From Raphanus sativus (Eukaryota; Streptophyta; Magnoliopsida; Brassicales; Brassicaceae): DNA of 64,000 nucleotides. Both the position numbers and the translations under genes were made by a program. The notes beneath the pieces are model-generated. The model was not told the origin of the DNA. It saw only the letters and a program-made list of their open reading frames with translations, and made no database searches. The DNA is taken from the NCBI RefSeq assembly GCF_000801105.2, contig NC_079516.1:6572001-6636000 (forward strand), written 5' to 3'. Below are positions 22,211 to 34,118 of this stretch, one piece after another; position 1 is the stretch's first letter, and each line of letters begins with the position of its first letter.

Positions 22211-23561
22211 CACCAAAAACAGGAATTATATTAAACATGTCAGAAAAATACACAAGATGCAAGTAGTACTTGTAAATCTGTTAAAGCTGATATAAAGATG
22301 TTTATATCGACAAAACTACTCTTGAAAATAAGTTATAAGTACGCAAAATGTTGTACTTTTATATGTACACCATCCCTTTTCTGCATAAGATAGCTCACCA
22401 GAAAAATTAAGGATATCATAAATACATTCTCGCTTTCATGAATTTAGACGAATACAACTTTGAATTTGGCAAACAAGGGTTTCTCTGTATGTAAGTGTAG
22501 AGTGCTAAGACTCGAGTTTCCAATGAATTTGAAATTGTAAAGAACAAGCGGTACTCTAACTACACAGTCTCCTCTTAAGCTTGCAGGTCTTTAATTCTTC
22601 TCTAGAAAACAACACAGACTCGATACTTTCATTTATGATGATCCACATATATCATTGTTCATCAGTTAAGCGACATAACTATAAGCTCAGATTATGCAAG
22701 ATGACTAACAGTAGCTAATAGGTGGGAGAGAATTTTGGGAAACTAGTGATAATTTCCTTGCAAGTCTTTGAACATACCGTTTCTTTTCGAACTTCATATG
22801 GTGCCAGGAAGGGTGACACGACCGACTCATAATAATACACACTTGATGTTTTGGTTTTTCTTATCTTATTGGTATCACTTTGCAAACCTGAATTATACCG
22901 AACTGCGCAATCAATTGAGCACATGATTCAAAGTCCTACATTATAAAGGAACGAAGTAAAGAAAACCCATATGAATACTCTGGACCACAATACTTGTTTT
23001 CTGCTACACGTACAACAGCTACCATTGACAAGTAGAAAGTTTCCAAGAATCCTATATGGAAAGTATTGTTCGGGTTTCGAATAAGATTCATAATCTTTGT
23101 ATCCGAACTAATGCTTACAAATGGGCAAGAAAGAGTAAAATCTAAGGCTCTTGCTCTTTCCATTGTCAAAGAATTATCATCAAACAACAAGATAACAACA
23201 AGCAAAGCCTAAAAGAACATGATCAAATCTAAGAGGCTAAAAAAAAAAAAAATCTAAGAGGCTAAAGATTACCAAGATAAATCCGATTCATGGTTTCTGC
23301 TACATGAAAGATAGTAAAAACAAATTGATGATGTCAAAAAATGGGTTTGAAGAATTGCGATCGGGTTTACTGTTTTTGAAATTTTATTGAGGAGGGGTAC
23401 GATGAAGTTGTCCGCTTTGGTTTTCAAAGTCATATCTATTGTTCATGGGGCTGGTTTCTACATGGGAGCACCTCTACATGCAATTGTATTTTTATTTACT
23501 TTCGAAACTATATTTTTCCTTTTTATGTAATGGAACAAGAACGTGGAGAATTAAATCCTAA
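22211..23561. other. Intergenic sequence with unrecognised minus-strand open frames
   Basis: Two adjacent minus-strand frames (about 23205-22936 and 22924-22715) have mixed composition and a hydrophobic start, MLVVILLFD. I recognise no domain, and no convincing splice pair joins them. They could be the relic of a lost gene or chance. I do not call a gene. Confidence 0.35.
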
Positions 23562-23588
23562 CTAGATTAGGACCCGCCCTAAAGGCGG
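23561..23588 (-). other. Helitron 3' terminus (minus orientation)
   Basis: On the plus strand A is followed by CTAG (23562-23565), then a hairpin with stems CCGCC (23574-23578) and GGCGG (23584-23588). Read on the minus strand this is hairpin, spacer, CTAG, T. The body lies to the right. A 5' end might be GGCATGA|T near 24347, but that is weak. Confidence 0.65.
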
Positions 23589-25136
23589 AAATTGATTTGT
23601 CAAATTTCAATTAATAATATATGGTATATATAATATGTGTGTATAATATTATATATATTTTGTGTAACATTTATATATACATATTAGACATATATATATA
23701 TAATATTTTATTAAATATATATAGAATTTAATAGTGTTATAATTTGTGTTGTACTTGTTATTAGTTTGTATTTAATCTTCTTTCATTTTTAGTATAATAA
23801 TTTGCATTGTCACACATTTTACCTTTTAACTTATACACATATATAGTTATGCCATTTTTCAAAAAAAAAAACTTATACACATAGTCTCGTAAAATGTAAT
23901 ATATAAAAAAACATATTTAAAAAATCTACTGACCATATGCCACCATTATTTGGTTGTTTGAACAAAAAAAAAATCATGTTCTTGCATAACTGTGTATGTT
24001 GTGATATGATGTAGGCGAAGAGTAAATATATGGAAGTAAAGTTAGTGATACGAACATTAGCCTATGTTGGTCTATGCCACAATTATTTGGTTTTTAGAAG
24101 ATCAATGAGCATAAGCATACACGGTCTTTGTATGCTTACGTTGTAAATGAGTCGGATATTTTTTTCTCTTATGTCTGGAATGATATGGAACTCGTTGTTT
24201 TAAGAGTGGTTCATTTTTATATGATCTAATTATATTAAGAGATTAACCAAATATATTATAAAAGTGTTACTGGTTAAGTTTAACTAATCTATGTTGGTTA
24301 AGATTTGGTTTAATTTAAGTTGGTAGGTTGCATTATATAGGAGGCATGATATATTCTAGCAACAACTATGAAAAAGTCCAAAATTTAAATGAGAACTTCA
24401 AATAGTAGATAATCCCTAAATTAATAGATTAGATGGAATAGAATCAAGAATACGTCAACAGATTCTTCCTATTAGTTTAAGTTAGTGCCCAAGGCGGCTA
24501 AACCATTGTGAAGCAGGAAAGTGTTGTATACTTGCATCACCTTTCAAGTTTACATATTTTGAAGCAGCAAAGTACACTACATTCGCTTAGATCTTGTATC
24601 GAACTTAGTATCCAAGACACTACTAGCTAGAGTAACCAAATGGTAATAGTGTGCGATTACTGAGTACATATAGTCGAATGATTGTTTTTGTATAGACTTT
24701 ATGAATTATGATGGTTTTGTGCTCACTCCATACGTCGGTGTAACGTGGCAAAAGTAGATGTTTCTTTGAATAAAATAGTAAACAATCAAACATTGTAATG
24801 ATCCCAAATGTGGAAAGAAAATAAATTTCTGTATTTGGAAGTGATCTTAGACTCCACGCAACAGTGCTTTTGTTTTGAAGATTGGTGTGGTATTTTCATT
24901 GGCTTGTAACCAAGATGGCCACCCAAAAAGAAAGCACCACCACTTCCATATGATGATGACACTTTTTAAGTTTATAAAGCTACAAAAATAATGTAAATAT
25001 ATCTAGAGACGATAACTTCTTTAACCCAAAGAATAAATATCAATATCATCATCTGATTTACATTAATCACTTTTAATACGGTATATAATTGTATGCAGTT
25101 TGTAATCCTCCCCATTTCTATCTTTTCACTTGACCT
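23589..25136. other. AT-rich spacer, probably Helitron body and intergenic sequence
   Basis: No coding frame I can support. A TA-rich stretch occupies about 23610-23740. Confidence 0.45.
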
Positions 25137-25735
25137 CCACGTTGGGTACGGATAGATTTTTTCGGGTATCAAATTTTTCGGGTTGGAAGTTAGGCCCCGT
25201 TCAGATATTACAAAATTTTGGGTCAGGTTTGAGTCGGATCCACCCGAGTTCGGTTCTGATGTAAAAAAACTCTGAAAATAACCAAATAACTAATGTATCT
25301 GAAACGGGTTCAGATAATAGTATCCAAAGTAACCATATTACCCACTTTGGTTCGGATATTTTATAACCAAACTACGCAAAATACCAAAAAATAATTAAAA
25401 ATACTCATTAGACACGGTTATTTGAGTATTTCTATCAAAACTATCATATTTTATCCAAAAATACACAAAATAATCAATATTTTTAATTTATATTTTAATA
25501 TTAATTGTTAAAATAATTATATATAATTGTTAATAATATTTTTGAATATTTATTTATATTTCAGATATCTTCGAATACTCATTTGGTTTTCGGTTCAGAT
25601 CGGGTTGGGTACTGGTTCTTCAGATACATCAGTTTAGTATCCATTCAATTATTTACTCCGCGTCTAATTGGATTCGAGACCCTGAAATCGATTTCGGATC
25701 AGGTCCTCGAGTCCAGTTTTTATGCCCATGCTTAT
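25137..25735. repeat. GGTTCGG-rich non-autonomous hAT-like repeat
   Basis: The segment opens near GTTGGGTACGGATAG and closes near TTTTTATGCCCATGC. It is full of GGTTCAGAT, TTCGGATAT and GGGTTCAGAT blocks on both strands. Sister copies sit at 40452-40975, 45180-45680 and 56566-57316. The hAT assignment rests on GGGG(T)GGGC/GCATGGGC-like ends and is tentative. Confidence 0.5.
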
Positions 25736-26491
25736 TTTTACGGTTTATCTTGTCTAATATGGATTTTTTTTCGTACAAATTCTAACATGAACATTTATGT
25801 TATCTCTCTAATGGATTGAATTAGTATATCGTATTCTTGTTGAATAAAATATTTTTTTGTCAAAACTTACGTCAACCCTTTTAGAAACTATATATAAGTA
25901 TTTTAATTATTGATATAAATATCTAAGTATTGCAAAGGCCACCTGTAATTTGGAGGTTGTTCAAAAATACTCATACTAAAAAGTTTTCTGTTAATAAAAT
26001 ATACTTAAAAATAGTTTAGTTGTATAAAGTTTATGTATATTAGGTTGATGATAAATTGTAACAAAAAAATCAAAATTAATTCAATTTATTAAACTCCCAG
26101 GAAAAAATACAAGCACAATCTCCAACCACTCGAATCCTCATTGTCAGAAGGCAAAAACCAAACAAACGGTCTATGTCTCTCCACGTTACGCAATCTAATT
26201 GGCTGATATTACAAGCATCTTAAAATAAAAATTCAAGACTCTTTTTTATCATTCGCCCACGTAGCTCAATCAAGACAGAAAATAATAATATTTAATTATT
26301 AATCATAATGTTTAAAGATAATTACAACAAAACTACTTAAAAAAATTCCACGGAGAAAAAAAAAAAACTTTCACCCTTAAAATGGCTGCTCGTGTCGAGG
26401 CGGTATCAGCACACTTGTCGCCTCTACCAGCAGCTTCTCTGGCGTTTTCGCAGTCATCGCGTATCTAAATATTACCGAGAAATTTAATTTG

Positions 26492-27124
26492 GTAAGATAA
26501 ACAAATATCATCGCTTTTGTTATCCGTTGCTTATATCTGGATCTGTCTTTGTCGGATCATAATTAATTGCTGTCTTATCTCTGCTTAATATCTGCTCTTG
26601 TTTTTGTTGTTGTTGTGTGTTTCTGAATCAGACATAAGTAGTAAAGAACTAACCTTTGGCAGTGAAACTTGAGTCTTGTTGTCGATTTTGATTTCATGTT
26701 TTAGGGTTATCTTGAACAGATCTTTCTCATGCTTGTTGGGTTTTGTGATTATAGTTTTGGGTCGTGTCCGGTTTCATGAAAGGAATCGACTTTAAGATTA
26801 AAGTTTCTTTCTTTCCAGATTAATTTTCTGCATTTCTTAAACTAATTCTACTGGATTTTGAGTATCACACATACAAGATGTGACATTTTTTTTTAATCTT
26901 TGATATGTTCATATATGGTTTTGATTAGAAAACGTTATCTTAAAATCTGCCATTATTTGATTGACCTTTTTACTTTGCTTTTACATTTGTACACACACAT
27001 GACACATCACGTCTTCTCTTTACCTACTCTCATATGGATTTGAACATGCATTGTTATGTGACCTTGGACCTTCTTTGTTTCCATTGTGTTATCCACTCTA
27101 ATTTGGTCTGTTACCTCTCAAAAG
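26492..27124 (+). other. ABF4: Probable 5'-leader intron of ABF4
   Basis: A strong donor (TTTG|GTAAGATAA) at 26492 and an acceptor (CTCAAAAG|GAAGC) ending at 27124 lie upstream of the start codon at 27166. The intervening sequence is T-rich like a plant intron. ABF-family genes commonly have such a leader intron. An upstream ATG at about 26381 precedes the donor. This structure is inference from splice motifs. Confidence 0.5.
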
Positions 27125-27165
27125 GAAGCACTTAGGGCTTTTGAAGAAGCGAGAACACAAGCAGT

Positions 27166-28720
27166 ATGGGAACTCACATCAATTTCAACAACTTAGGAGG
27201 TGGTGGTGGAGGAAGCAACCAGATGAAGCCAGCAGATACTGCTTATCCCTTGGCGAGACAGTCCTCGCTTTACTCACTAACCTTTGATGAGCTTCAGAGC
27301 ACACTAGGTGGACCAGGTAAAGATTTCGGGTCGATGAACATGGATGAACTCCTGAAGAGCATATGGACTGCCGAGGAAGCTCAGGCCATGACCATGAATC
27401 CTCCTTCTTCTTCTTCTTCAGCTGCTGCTGCTGCTACAGCGGTAGCTCAACCCGGTGGTGGTGGTGGTATCCCTCTCCAGAGGCAAGGCTCGCTGACGTT
27501 GCCTAGAACGATTAGTCAGAAGACTGTTGATGAGGTCTGGAAATGTTTGTTCACCAAGGACGGTAATATGGTAGGTAGCAGTGGTGGTGAGTCTAATGCG
27601 CCTCAGAGGCAACAGACTTTAGGTGAGATAACGCTTGAGGAGTTTCTGTGCCGCGCTGGTGTTGTAAGAGAAGATAACTGTTCTCAGCAGGTGGGTGGAA
27701 ACAGTGGCAACAATGGGTTTTATGGTAACAACGGAGCTGCTGCTGGAGGGTTAGGCTTTGGGTTTGGTCAGCCAAATCAAAACAACATATCGTTCAATGG
27801 TGCAATTCAGCAGCAGACACAACAGCAGTTTCAACAACAGTCACAACAGCAGTTGCAGCAGCCAAGACAGCAGCTGAATCAGCCACATCCACAGCAGCAG
27901 CATCAGCACCAGCGGTTGCCTCAAGCTATTTTTCCTAAACAAGCAAACGTAGCATTTGCTGGCAACAATAATAATAATAATGGATTGGGGAGTTTTGGAG
28001 GAGGCGGGGTGACTGTTGCAGCAGCAGCAACGTCGCCAGGGACAAGTAGCGCAGAAAACAATTCTCTGTCACCGGTTCCTTATGTGCTTAACCGAGGGAG
28101 AAGAAGCAACACTGGTCTAGAGAAGGTTATTGAGAGGAGGCAAAGGAGAATGATCAAGAACCGAGAATCAGCTGCTAGATCTAGAGCTCGAAAACAGGTT
28201 TGAGTACTAAATCACTTTTGTAGTATTAAAATGTTTATTTATCGTCCACATTTTTTATTAAGTATACATTAATTTTTGCAGGCTTATACCTTGGAACTGG
28301 AAGCTGAAATTGAAAAGCTGAAGAAAGTGAATCAAGAATTGCAGAGGAAACAGGTACCTCTCTCTCTCTCTCAGAATATAAGCCGCTTGGTTCTGAAACT
28401 GAGCTTCCTCTATTTTGCAGGCTGAGATGATGGAAATGCAGAAGAATGAGGTAATTATTTGAAAACTTTTATTTGTTTTTTTATGTTTATCTACAAACCA
28501 TAGACTCTGTAGCAATATACAAAAAAAAAAACAAATTTGAATTTTTCTTTAAAAAACATAAAAGGTCTAAGCAGTTACTGGCATCCAGATATTTTGCGAC
28601 AGTAACTACTACTGAATCTGATTCTCTATTCTTTTGAATTGGCAGCTGAAGGAATCGTCGAAGCAACCATGGGGGAGCAAAAGGCAATGCTTGAGAAGGA
28701 CACTAACCGGTCCATGGTGA
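27166..28720 (+). CDS. ABF4: ABA-responsive element binding factor ABF4/AREB2 (bZIP)
   Basis: This is a group A bZIP transcription factor that binds ABRE (ACGTG) elements and drives ABA, drought and salt responses in the nucleus. Four coding exons: 27166-28197, 28282-28353, 28421-28450 and 28646-28720, all GT-AG, 402 aa (Arabidopsis ABF4 is about 431). The conserved blocks are in order: C1 with LARQSSLYSLTFDEL, C2 with MNMDELLKSIWTAEEAQA, C3 with LQRQGSLTLPRTISQKTVDE, a Gln-rich stretch (about residues 207-250), the basic region (NRESAARSRARKQ, ending at residue 344 at the first exon junction), a leucine zipper in exon 2, and C4 (KRQCLRRTLTGPW) at the end. RxxS sites in C1 and C3 are the known SnRK2 target type. 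The N-terminus MGTHINFNNLGG is diagnostic of ABF4 over ABF3. Confidence 0.95.
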
Positions 28721-29794
28721 AACCAGAAGGAAGCAACAAGAACCGATCAAACCAGACACCACTTTGCATGGGATGGGACTAATGTAATAGGAGATCATAG
28801 TGCTACCTGTACAGGAGATTTTAAGAGAAATTTTATTGAGTGGAAATCTATAGACTACAGAGAGAGTAGGAGAAGTTTTCATTATTAATAAAAGAAACAT
28901 ATTTTGTGCCTGCCCTGGCCCTTCATTAGTCTAGGTTTTTAGATAATACTCTGTTTTGTGTGTGTTTTAGTCTGTTTTGAGTTTATAAAAGACATCGTTG
29001 TTTATATATATCTTGATCATTATTAGGGTTTTTGGTTTTCTCCTAAGAATGATGACTAAACCAATCTCGACTCTGTTAGAAAACACACTTATCTGCCAAA
29101 ATTGCAATCAGAAAAAAGTTTGATCACGTGGACGTGACATCTACTAAATGAAAAAACTACACCTAATTTGTTCTTCATCACAAATTACCTCTGAAAATGT
29201 TAGCATACGGGAACCTATATGTCATACTAAGATAACTAATGATCATATTATATGAACTAATGAAAGTATATACATCATAAATATATTTTATTCAAATATC
29301 ATATAGAATAGTACTGTCATCCCTCTTGTGTGTTTATCTTTTTATGATTGGTTTGGACCGCCACTAAGGTAAATTTCATAATATTACATCACTGTCTCCA
29401 AGATGCCTAGCACAACCCCTTTTCTTTCTTTTCTTAGAGAAAATATAAATTCAGAATCTTAATGCAAGGTTGAAAAATTACAGGTTGAAAAATCTTTAGG
29501 AGCTTACAAAGTAGTTGCTTCTTCCCAAAATCCTTGAGTTTTTTTTATTCTCTTTTGAAACTTGTAGGGGATTTTGCAGCAAGAAAGAAGGCGATGTTTC
29601 AGAGATAACGAACCCGTCGATCGTTACAAATTAGTCTCAAACTCATCAAGAATTGGTCACAAATGAATCTATCTGATCAAAAAAAAAACCCCCACCTCCA
29701 AGGCTTCTTTTTTTTTCATTTGATCATTTAGATTATATCTTAGATTAATTGATTGATCATTTTTCATGTTTATGTGTCAAAAGTTAATGGTTTA
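28721..29794. other. ABF4 3' flank and intergenic sequence
   Basis: The ABF4 3' untranslated region is followed by sequence with no supported gene. Arabidopsis has AT3G19300 next; I see no trace of it. Confidence 0.5.
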
Positions 29795-30107
29795 ACCAGA
29801 GTGTTTGATGCATCCGGGTTACGAAATTTCGTGTTGTTTCCGGTTACAAGAATGCCTAAGAGAGGATTGGGCGAATACCCTTGATGACATGATAAGTCAG
29901 AACCAATGGTTGTTGGTTTTCACGTCAAATCCTCAAAAAGAAGCGACCGAAGGAATCACGTTTCTGTGGAGATAATATGGTGGAAAATCAATCTGAGTGT
30001 CCAAACACATGGTCTTAATGCATTGATTTTTTAATGTCGTGTGCATGTGTGTTCAGGAGAACATGCCGTATGGGACGTGTGAGAAGCATGAAGAGCTGAA
30101 ACAGGTT
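29795..30107 (+). pseudogene. Relic of a PLC-like phosphodiesterase gene (AT3G19310-type)
   Basis: Three reading frames together recover a segment of a PI-PLC X-domain-like phosphodiesterase: FDASGLRNFVLFPVTRMPKR in one frame, DWANTLDDMISQNQWLLVFT and SNPQKEATEGITFLWR in the next, then NMVENQ after a further shift. Plant members read very similarly (FPV.RMP..GGDWPTV.DM...NQRL.VFTS...KE..EGIAY.W.YMVENQYG). A further piece around 30057-30107 (MPYGTCEKHEELKQ) may belong to the next exon. At least two frameshifts and a stop make it dead. Its place between ABF4 and MPC matches AT3G19310 in Arabidopsis order, so this is a fractionation relic. Confidence 0.75.
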
Positions 30108-30281
30108 TCGAAGCTAATGATAATTGCGAAATTTACAGTGATGGTCATGCATCTACCAAACCAGAAATGTCAATTGGGTTGTCCATGTCTAATGGGCATG
30201 TCCAAATGGACAAAGTAATTTATTGAACATTATATTTTTTAAACCCAAATTATACCAAATCTTTAGACAATTGAACCATTT

Positions 30282-31087
30282 TTTTTCCCACAAACATTTA
30301 ATTTTATTAATAACCAAAGTCCATCCAGGCCCATAAAACCCAAGACAACAGCCCAAACTAAAAATTACAAATCAGCTCAACACAAAAGATCTCAAAAGAA
30401 AACCCTAAAACGAAAGCAGCACATCACCGCCGCCAAAAGGAACCCAGCAGAGACTGCACGTCGTTTCACCGGACCTCACCGGAAACAGACGCTACCACTC
30501 ATACCACTTCATCACCTATGCTTCTTCTACTGGAGAGCATCAATCGAAAGGTCGAGATCTCATACAGAAACGAAGCCACCCACCACACGAGTAGAAATCC
30601 AGCACCTACACTTCATACGCCTTCACCACTTTACTTCTGACCATTGGAGAGCATCAATCGATCAAGATCGAGATCTCATCCAAACACATCAAGCCATCAA
30701 GTCATCACTCAAGAACACCATAGGAATCGAACAGAGCCGCCATCTTAACCGCAACTATCACTCAAGAACACCATAGGAATCGAACAGAGCCGCCATCTTA
30801 ACCGCAAGTATCGTACAACGCGGAGCTTTAGCCGAACGTTTATCTTCAAAGGGTAGATACAACGCCGGAAACGAGGCCGGCCGACCACCGAAGAGAAGGT
30901 GTGACGCCGGAAGAAGAAGAAAACAGAAGACTAAGACTATACACTAAACAGATCCCGACCGACGACGTGTCTTTGGAAGCCCAGCCCACCGTCATCGGTC
31001 GGAGAAAAAAACGGAGACCGGAAAACCTTTTGTTTTTAGAGAGAAGCTGGAGAGTCTTCTAGAGAGAGGTTACACCCTTTGGTTTAT
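30282..31087 (-). mobile_element. Non-autonomous non-LTR retroposon with target-site duplication
   Basis: A 16-bp duplication, GACAATTGAACCATTT, lies at 30266-30281 and 31088-31103. The plus-strand T-run after the left copy is a poly(A) tail, and AATAAAA-like signals precede it on the minus strand, so the element points left. It is about 800 bp, GC-richer than its surroundings, with no long ORF. A unit of about 60 bp with CACTCAAGAACACCATAGG is present twice (about 30704-30820). It could be an internally deleted LINE (leader plus tail) or a retroposed transcript. Confidence 0.8.
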
Positions 31088-31103
31088 GACAATTGAACCA
31101 TTT

Positions 31104-32544
31104 CAAATGGACTTTCTGCATGGTCCAATTAAAAAATCAATATTAACATACAAAAATTAATATTTAACATAATTTCAGTAGAACAATTATGTTGTTTAGT
31201 CTCTGGTTGAATATTTGCTTACTCTCGTCCTCATAGCAACCATTGGATTTTATGAATGTTACATACTTTGTTAGCAACGGTTTACAAGTGTGTATAACAA
31301 CACCATACCACTTTCATGTTTATTTTAGTCGCAACTGAATTTAGAGTAGTTTCTTTTTTTATTTTTCTCTCCACAAAAAGTTGTACCACTTTCAACTGTT
31401 TCTCTACGGTACCAGTTCAAAATCTCATTGTTTTTACAATATCTTGATGATTGTTTGGATGATTTTTAGATTTTAGTTTTCTGGTTTTTAGCTTTTGGTT
31501 TTTTTAATTTTAGATTTTTGTTTTTGATTTTTCTGTAGATTTTAGTTTTGAAAAAACACGAATGAGTTTTTAAATTTAGTTTTTGATTTTTGTTTTAACA
31601 ATTAATACAATATATTTTTTTCGTTTTTGATTTTACTGTAGTCTTAGTTCTTAGATAAACTTGATGATGATTTTTATTTTTTAAATTTTAATAGATTTTA
31701 TTTATTATTTTTTGAAGTTGATAAAATTAATAGCAAAAAATAAATTTATTAAAACGAAAGGTAGATTTCTGAATTTTTTATTTAGATTTGTTTTCTTTCT
31801 AAAATTTGATTACTGATTTATTTTTGTTTTTTCTGTTATTTTAAAAGAAATTTAACTTATTACTTAATTTCTTTTTTTAACAAACTTAAAATTTCGAAAA
31901 GAATATATCACAAGTTTTCAAGAAAATAATACCAATAGACTATTAACAAAACATGCATTTGAAGACAAACATATCAGACATTTGATTTTTCTAAAACAAT
32001 ATTACACTTATATTTTTATGCATATTTATTTTCTGTATAAATAATTTTTAGAACAATTAATTAAAATAGTAAATTTTAAAATAAAAATTTCGTTTGATAT
32101 ATTTTTAACTTCTTTTAATTTACATGTACAACAACTTTGTTCCTATTAATAAAATTTATTTTGTTAAATGCTGATTAAGGAAATAAAAATATTTTTTTTA
32201 AATAGTAAAAAAGAAATGAAAAACTAACATGTTGTTGTTGAAGAAACTTGATCAAAGTAGTTTTAGGCTTTTCTTTAGAAAATAACAGTTTGTTTCAAAA
32301 ACCAGTTTCCCTATACTATTTGTCCAAACACTTAATTGACTAAAAAATAGTTTTTTGAAGAAAAACAAATACGCTAAAAACTACCGTAAAATCTTAAAAC
32401 ATTATCCTATAATATCACTTCTACAGAATTAAGAAGACAAAAAGTTCATGCACTAAGCCCTTTTCAAAAAAAAAATATTTTAAAAAATTCATGCATCCCA
32501 AAATTTAAACCTAATAAAAATTGAATAAATAGTTTTATAAAGAT
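31104..32544. other. Very AT-rich intergenic sequence
   Basis: No gene. Low-complexity T-rich stretches (TTTTTGATTTTTCTGTAGATT-like words) recur around 31460-31680. Confidence 0.5.
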
Positions 32545-33430
32545 GATATTACATTATTTGACTTTTAACACGAATTACATAAAAAGTTTTTTATCTTTTT
32601 TTTATTTAAACACACGTTAAACAAAAAAAAATGATATTATTTGAATTTGAAGATGTACTAAACAAAAATGGTATTAAACTTTTATATTTGAGCAAGCGCC
32701 AAACAAAAATAGTATTACATCCTTTGACTTTGAACACAAACTAGATTTTTTCGATTTTTTGATTTACAAACACGTTAAACAAAAATGATATTATATTAGA
32801 ATTTGAAGATACGCTAAACAAAAATGGTATTAAACTTTTATATTTGAGAAAGCACCAAACAAAGATAGTATTACATTCTTTGACTTTGAACACAAACTAA
32901 ACAAAATACATTTCATATTTTCGATTTAAATAATCGTTAAACAAAAATAACATTATATTTAAATTTGAAGATGCGCTAAACAAAAATAGTATTGGATTTT
33001 TATATTTGAACAAGCGCTAAACAAAGATGGTGTTACGTTCTTTAACTTTGAACACAAACTAAATAAAATGTATTTCATTTTTCCGATTTAAAACTCGTTA
33101 AAAATGACATTATATTTGAAGATGCGCTAAAAATGGTATTTAATTTTTATATTTAAACAAGGCTAAACAAAGATGGCACTACATTTTGGATTTGAACATG
33201 TCCTAAACAAAAATGGTATTACATTTTTGGATTTAAACACACGGTAAACAAAGATGGTGTTACATTCTTTGAATTTGAACATAAGCTAAGCAAAAATAGC
33301 ATTACATTTTATATTTGAGCACATGTTAAAAAATGATGGTATTACATTTTTTAAGGTTTGAACATGTGCTAATCAAAAATGGCATTATATTTTTAGAGTT
33401 GGACATGCGCTAAAAAAATATCATTACATC
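32545..33430. repeat. Hierarchical tandem-repeat array upstream of MPC
   Basis: A unit of about 38-40 bp, of the form GAAGATGCGCTAAACAAAAA followed by TGGTATTACATTTTTATATTT, is repeated roughly twenty times. A higher-order unit recurs with GAAGAT anchors at 32649, 32805, 32967 and 33118 (spacing 156, 162, 151 bp). Copies to the right become shorter and more varied. There is no coding frame. The array ends about 230 bp before the MPC start codon. Confidence 0.85.
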
Positions 33431-33549
33431 CTTTCTCAGATATGTTTCGTTAAATAAAAAAAGAATTCTGATGTTTTCATCTTTTTCTTTTCAAAAAAAA
33501 ATTCTGATTTTGTATGTGTAACCCTAATTATGAAAACTTTGTATCAACT

Positions 33550-33558
33550 ATATAAATA
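33550..33558 (+). promoter_or_regulatory. MPC: TATA box of MPC
   Basis: TATAAATAG lies about 100 bp upstream of the MPC start codon at 33659, a suitable distance for a short leader. Confidence 0.65.
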
Positions 33559-33658
33559 GGCCAACTGTCTTTGTTAAATAGCAAACTAAACCATTTTCCA
33601 GTCACCCTAAACCATATTTCTTCTTTCCAATCCTCTCTGCCTTCCTCATTGCTTAACC

Positions 33659-34118
33659 ATGGAACCTATCTTCAGTGACATTTCTCGTTATCCCCCTCCC
33701 CGTATTGATACTTTTCCAAAACGTACTGTATCTAATCTGGTTAAAGCTCTTAAAAACAAATCTCCCGAACAACAAAGAAATGTAACACTTATTTTATGTT
33801 TTTTTTATACAGTGGTTATTATCGAGATACATTTTGCTTATCTTTTCTGAATTTGATTTCTCTCTGTTGTAGATGATTGGTGATTTTCTCTACAGATTGG
33901 TGGAACAAATCGAGCCAGTTTTCACTGCAAAAGTCACAGGAATGCTTCTTGAGATGGACCGAACTTTACTCTTTTGGTTGATGGAATCACCCCATGCCCT
34001 CAGAGAGAAGGTCAAAGAGGCAATTGAGGTTTTAGGAGACTGGATTCCCCAACAGTATAAGGAACTCGAGAAAGAAGCATACGGGCTCCAAGCATCCATG
34101 CTTTTGCCTAAGCTGTGA
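33659..34118 (+). CDS. MPC: MPC: stand-alone PABC (MLLE) domain protein
   Basis: A 122-aa protein from two exons, 33659-33781 and 33873-34118 (GT-AG). Apart from a short Pro/Arg leader it is just the C-terminal domain of poly(A)-binding protein: SPEQQRN then FLYRLVEQIEPVFTAKVTGM, the LLEMD core of the MLLE peptide-binding site, and ESPHALREKVKEAIEVL. This domain binds PAM2 peptides of translation and mRNA-decay factors; there are no RRMs, so it cannot bind poly(A) itself. Arabidopsis MPC (AT3G19350) has this layout and is maternally expressed (imprinted) in endosperm. Position between ABF4 and the CCCH gene agrees. The tandem array just upstream is unusual. Confidence 0.9.

Noticed and set aside
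22715..23205. Possible receptor-like or secreted protein exons on the minus strand
   Set aside because: Only a vague hydrophobic start; no domain match and no convincing splice joining the two frames.
32545..33430. Regular repeats resembling a CRISPR array
   Set aside because: The units are contiguous and degenerate, with no constant repeat/unique spacer pattern, in a plant nuclear sequence.
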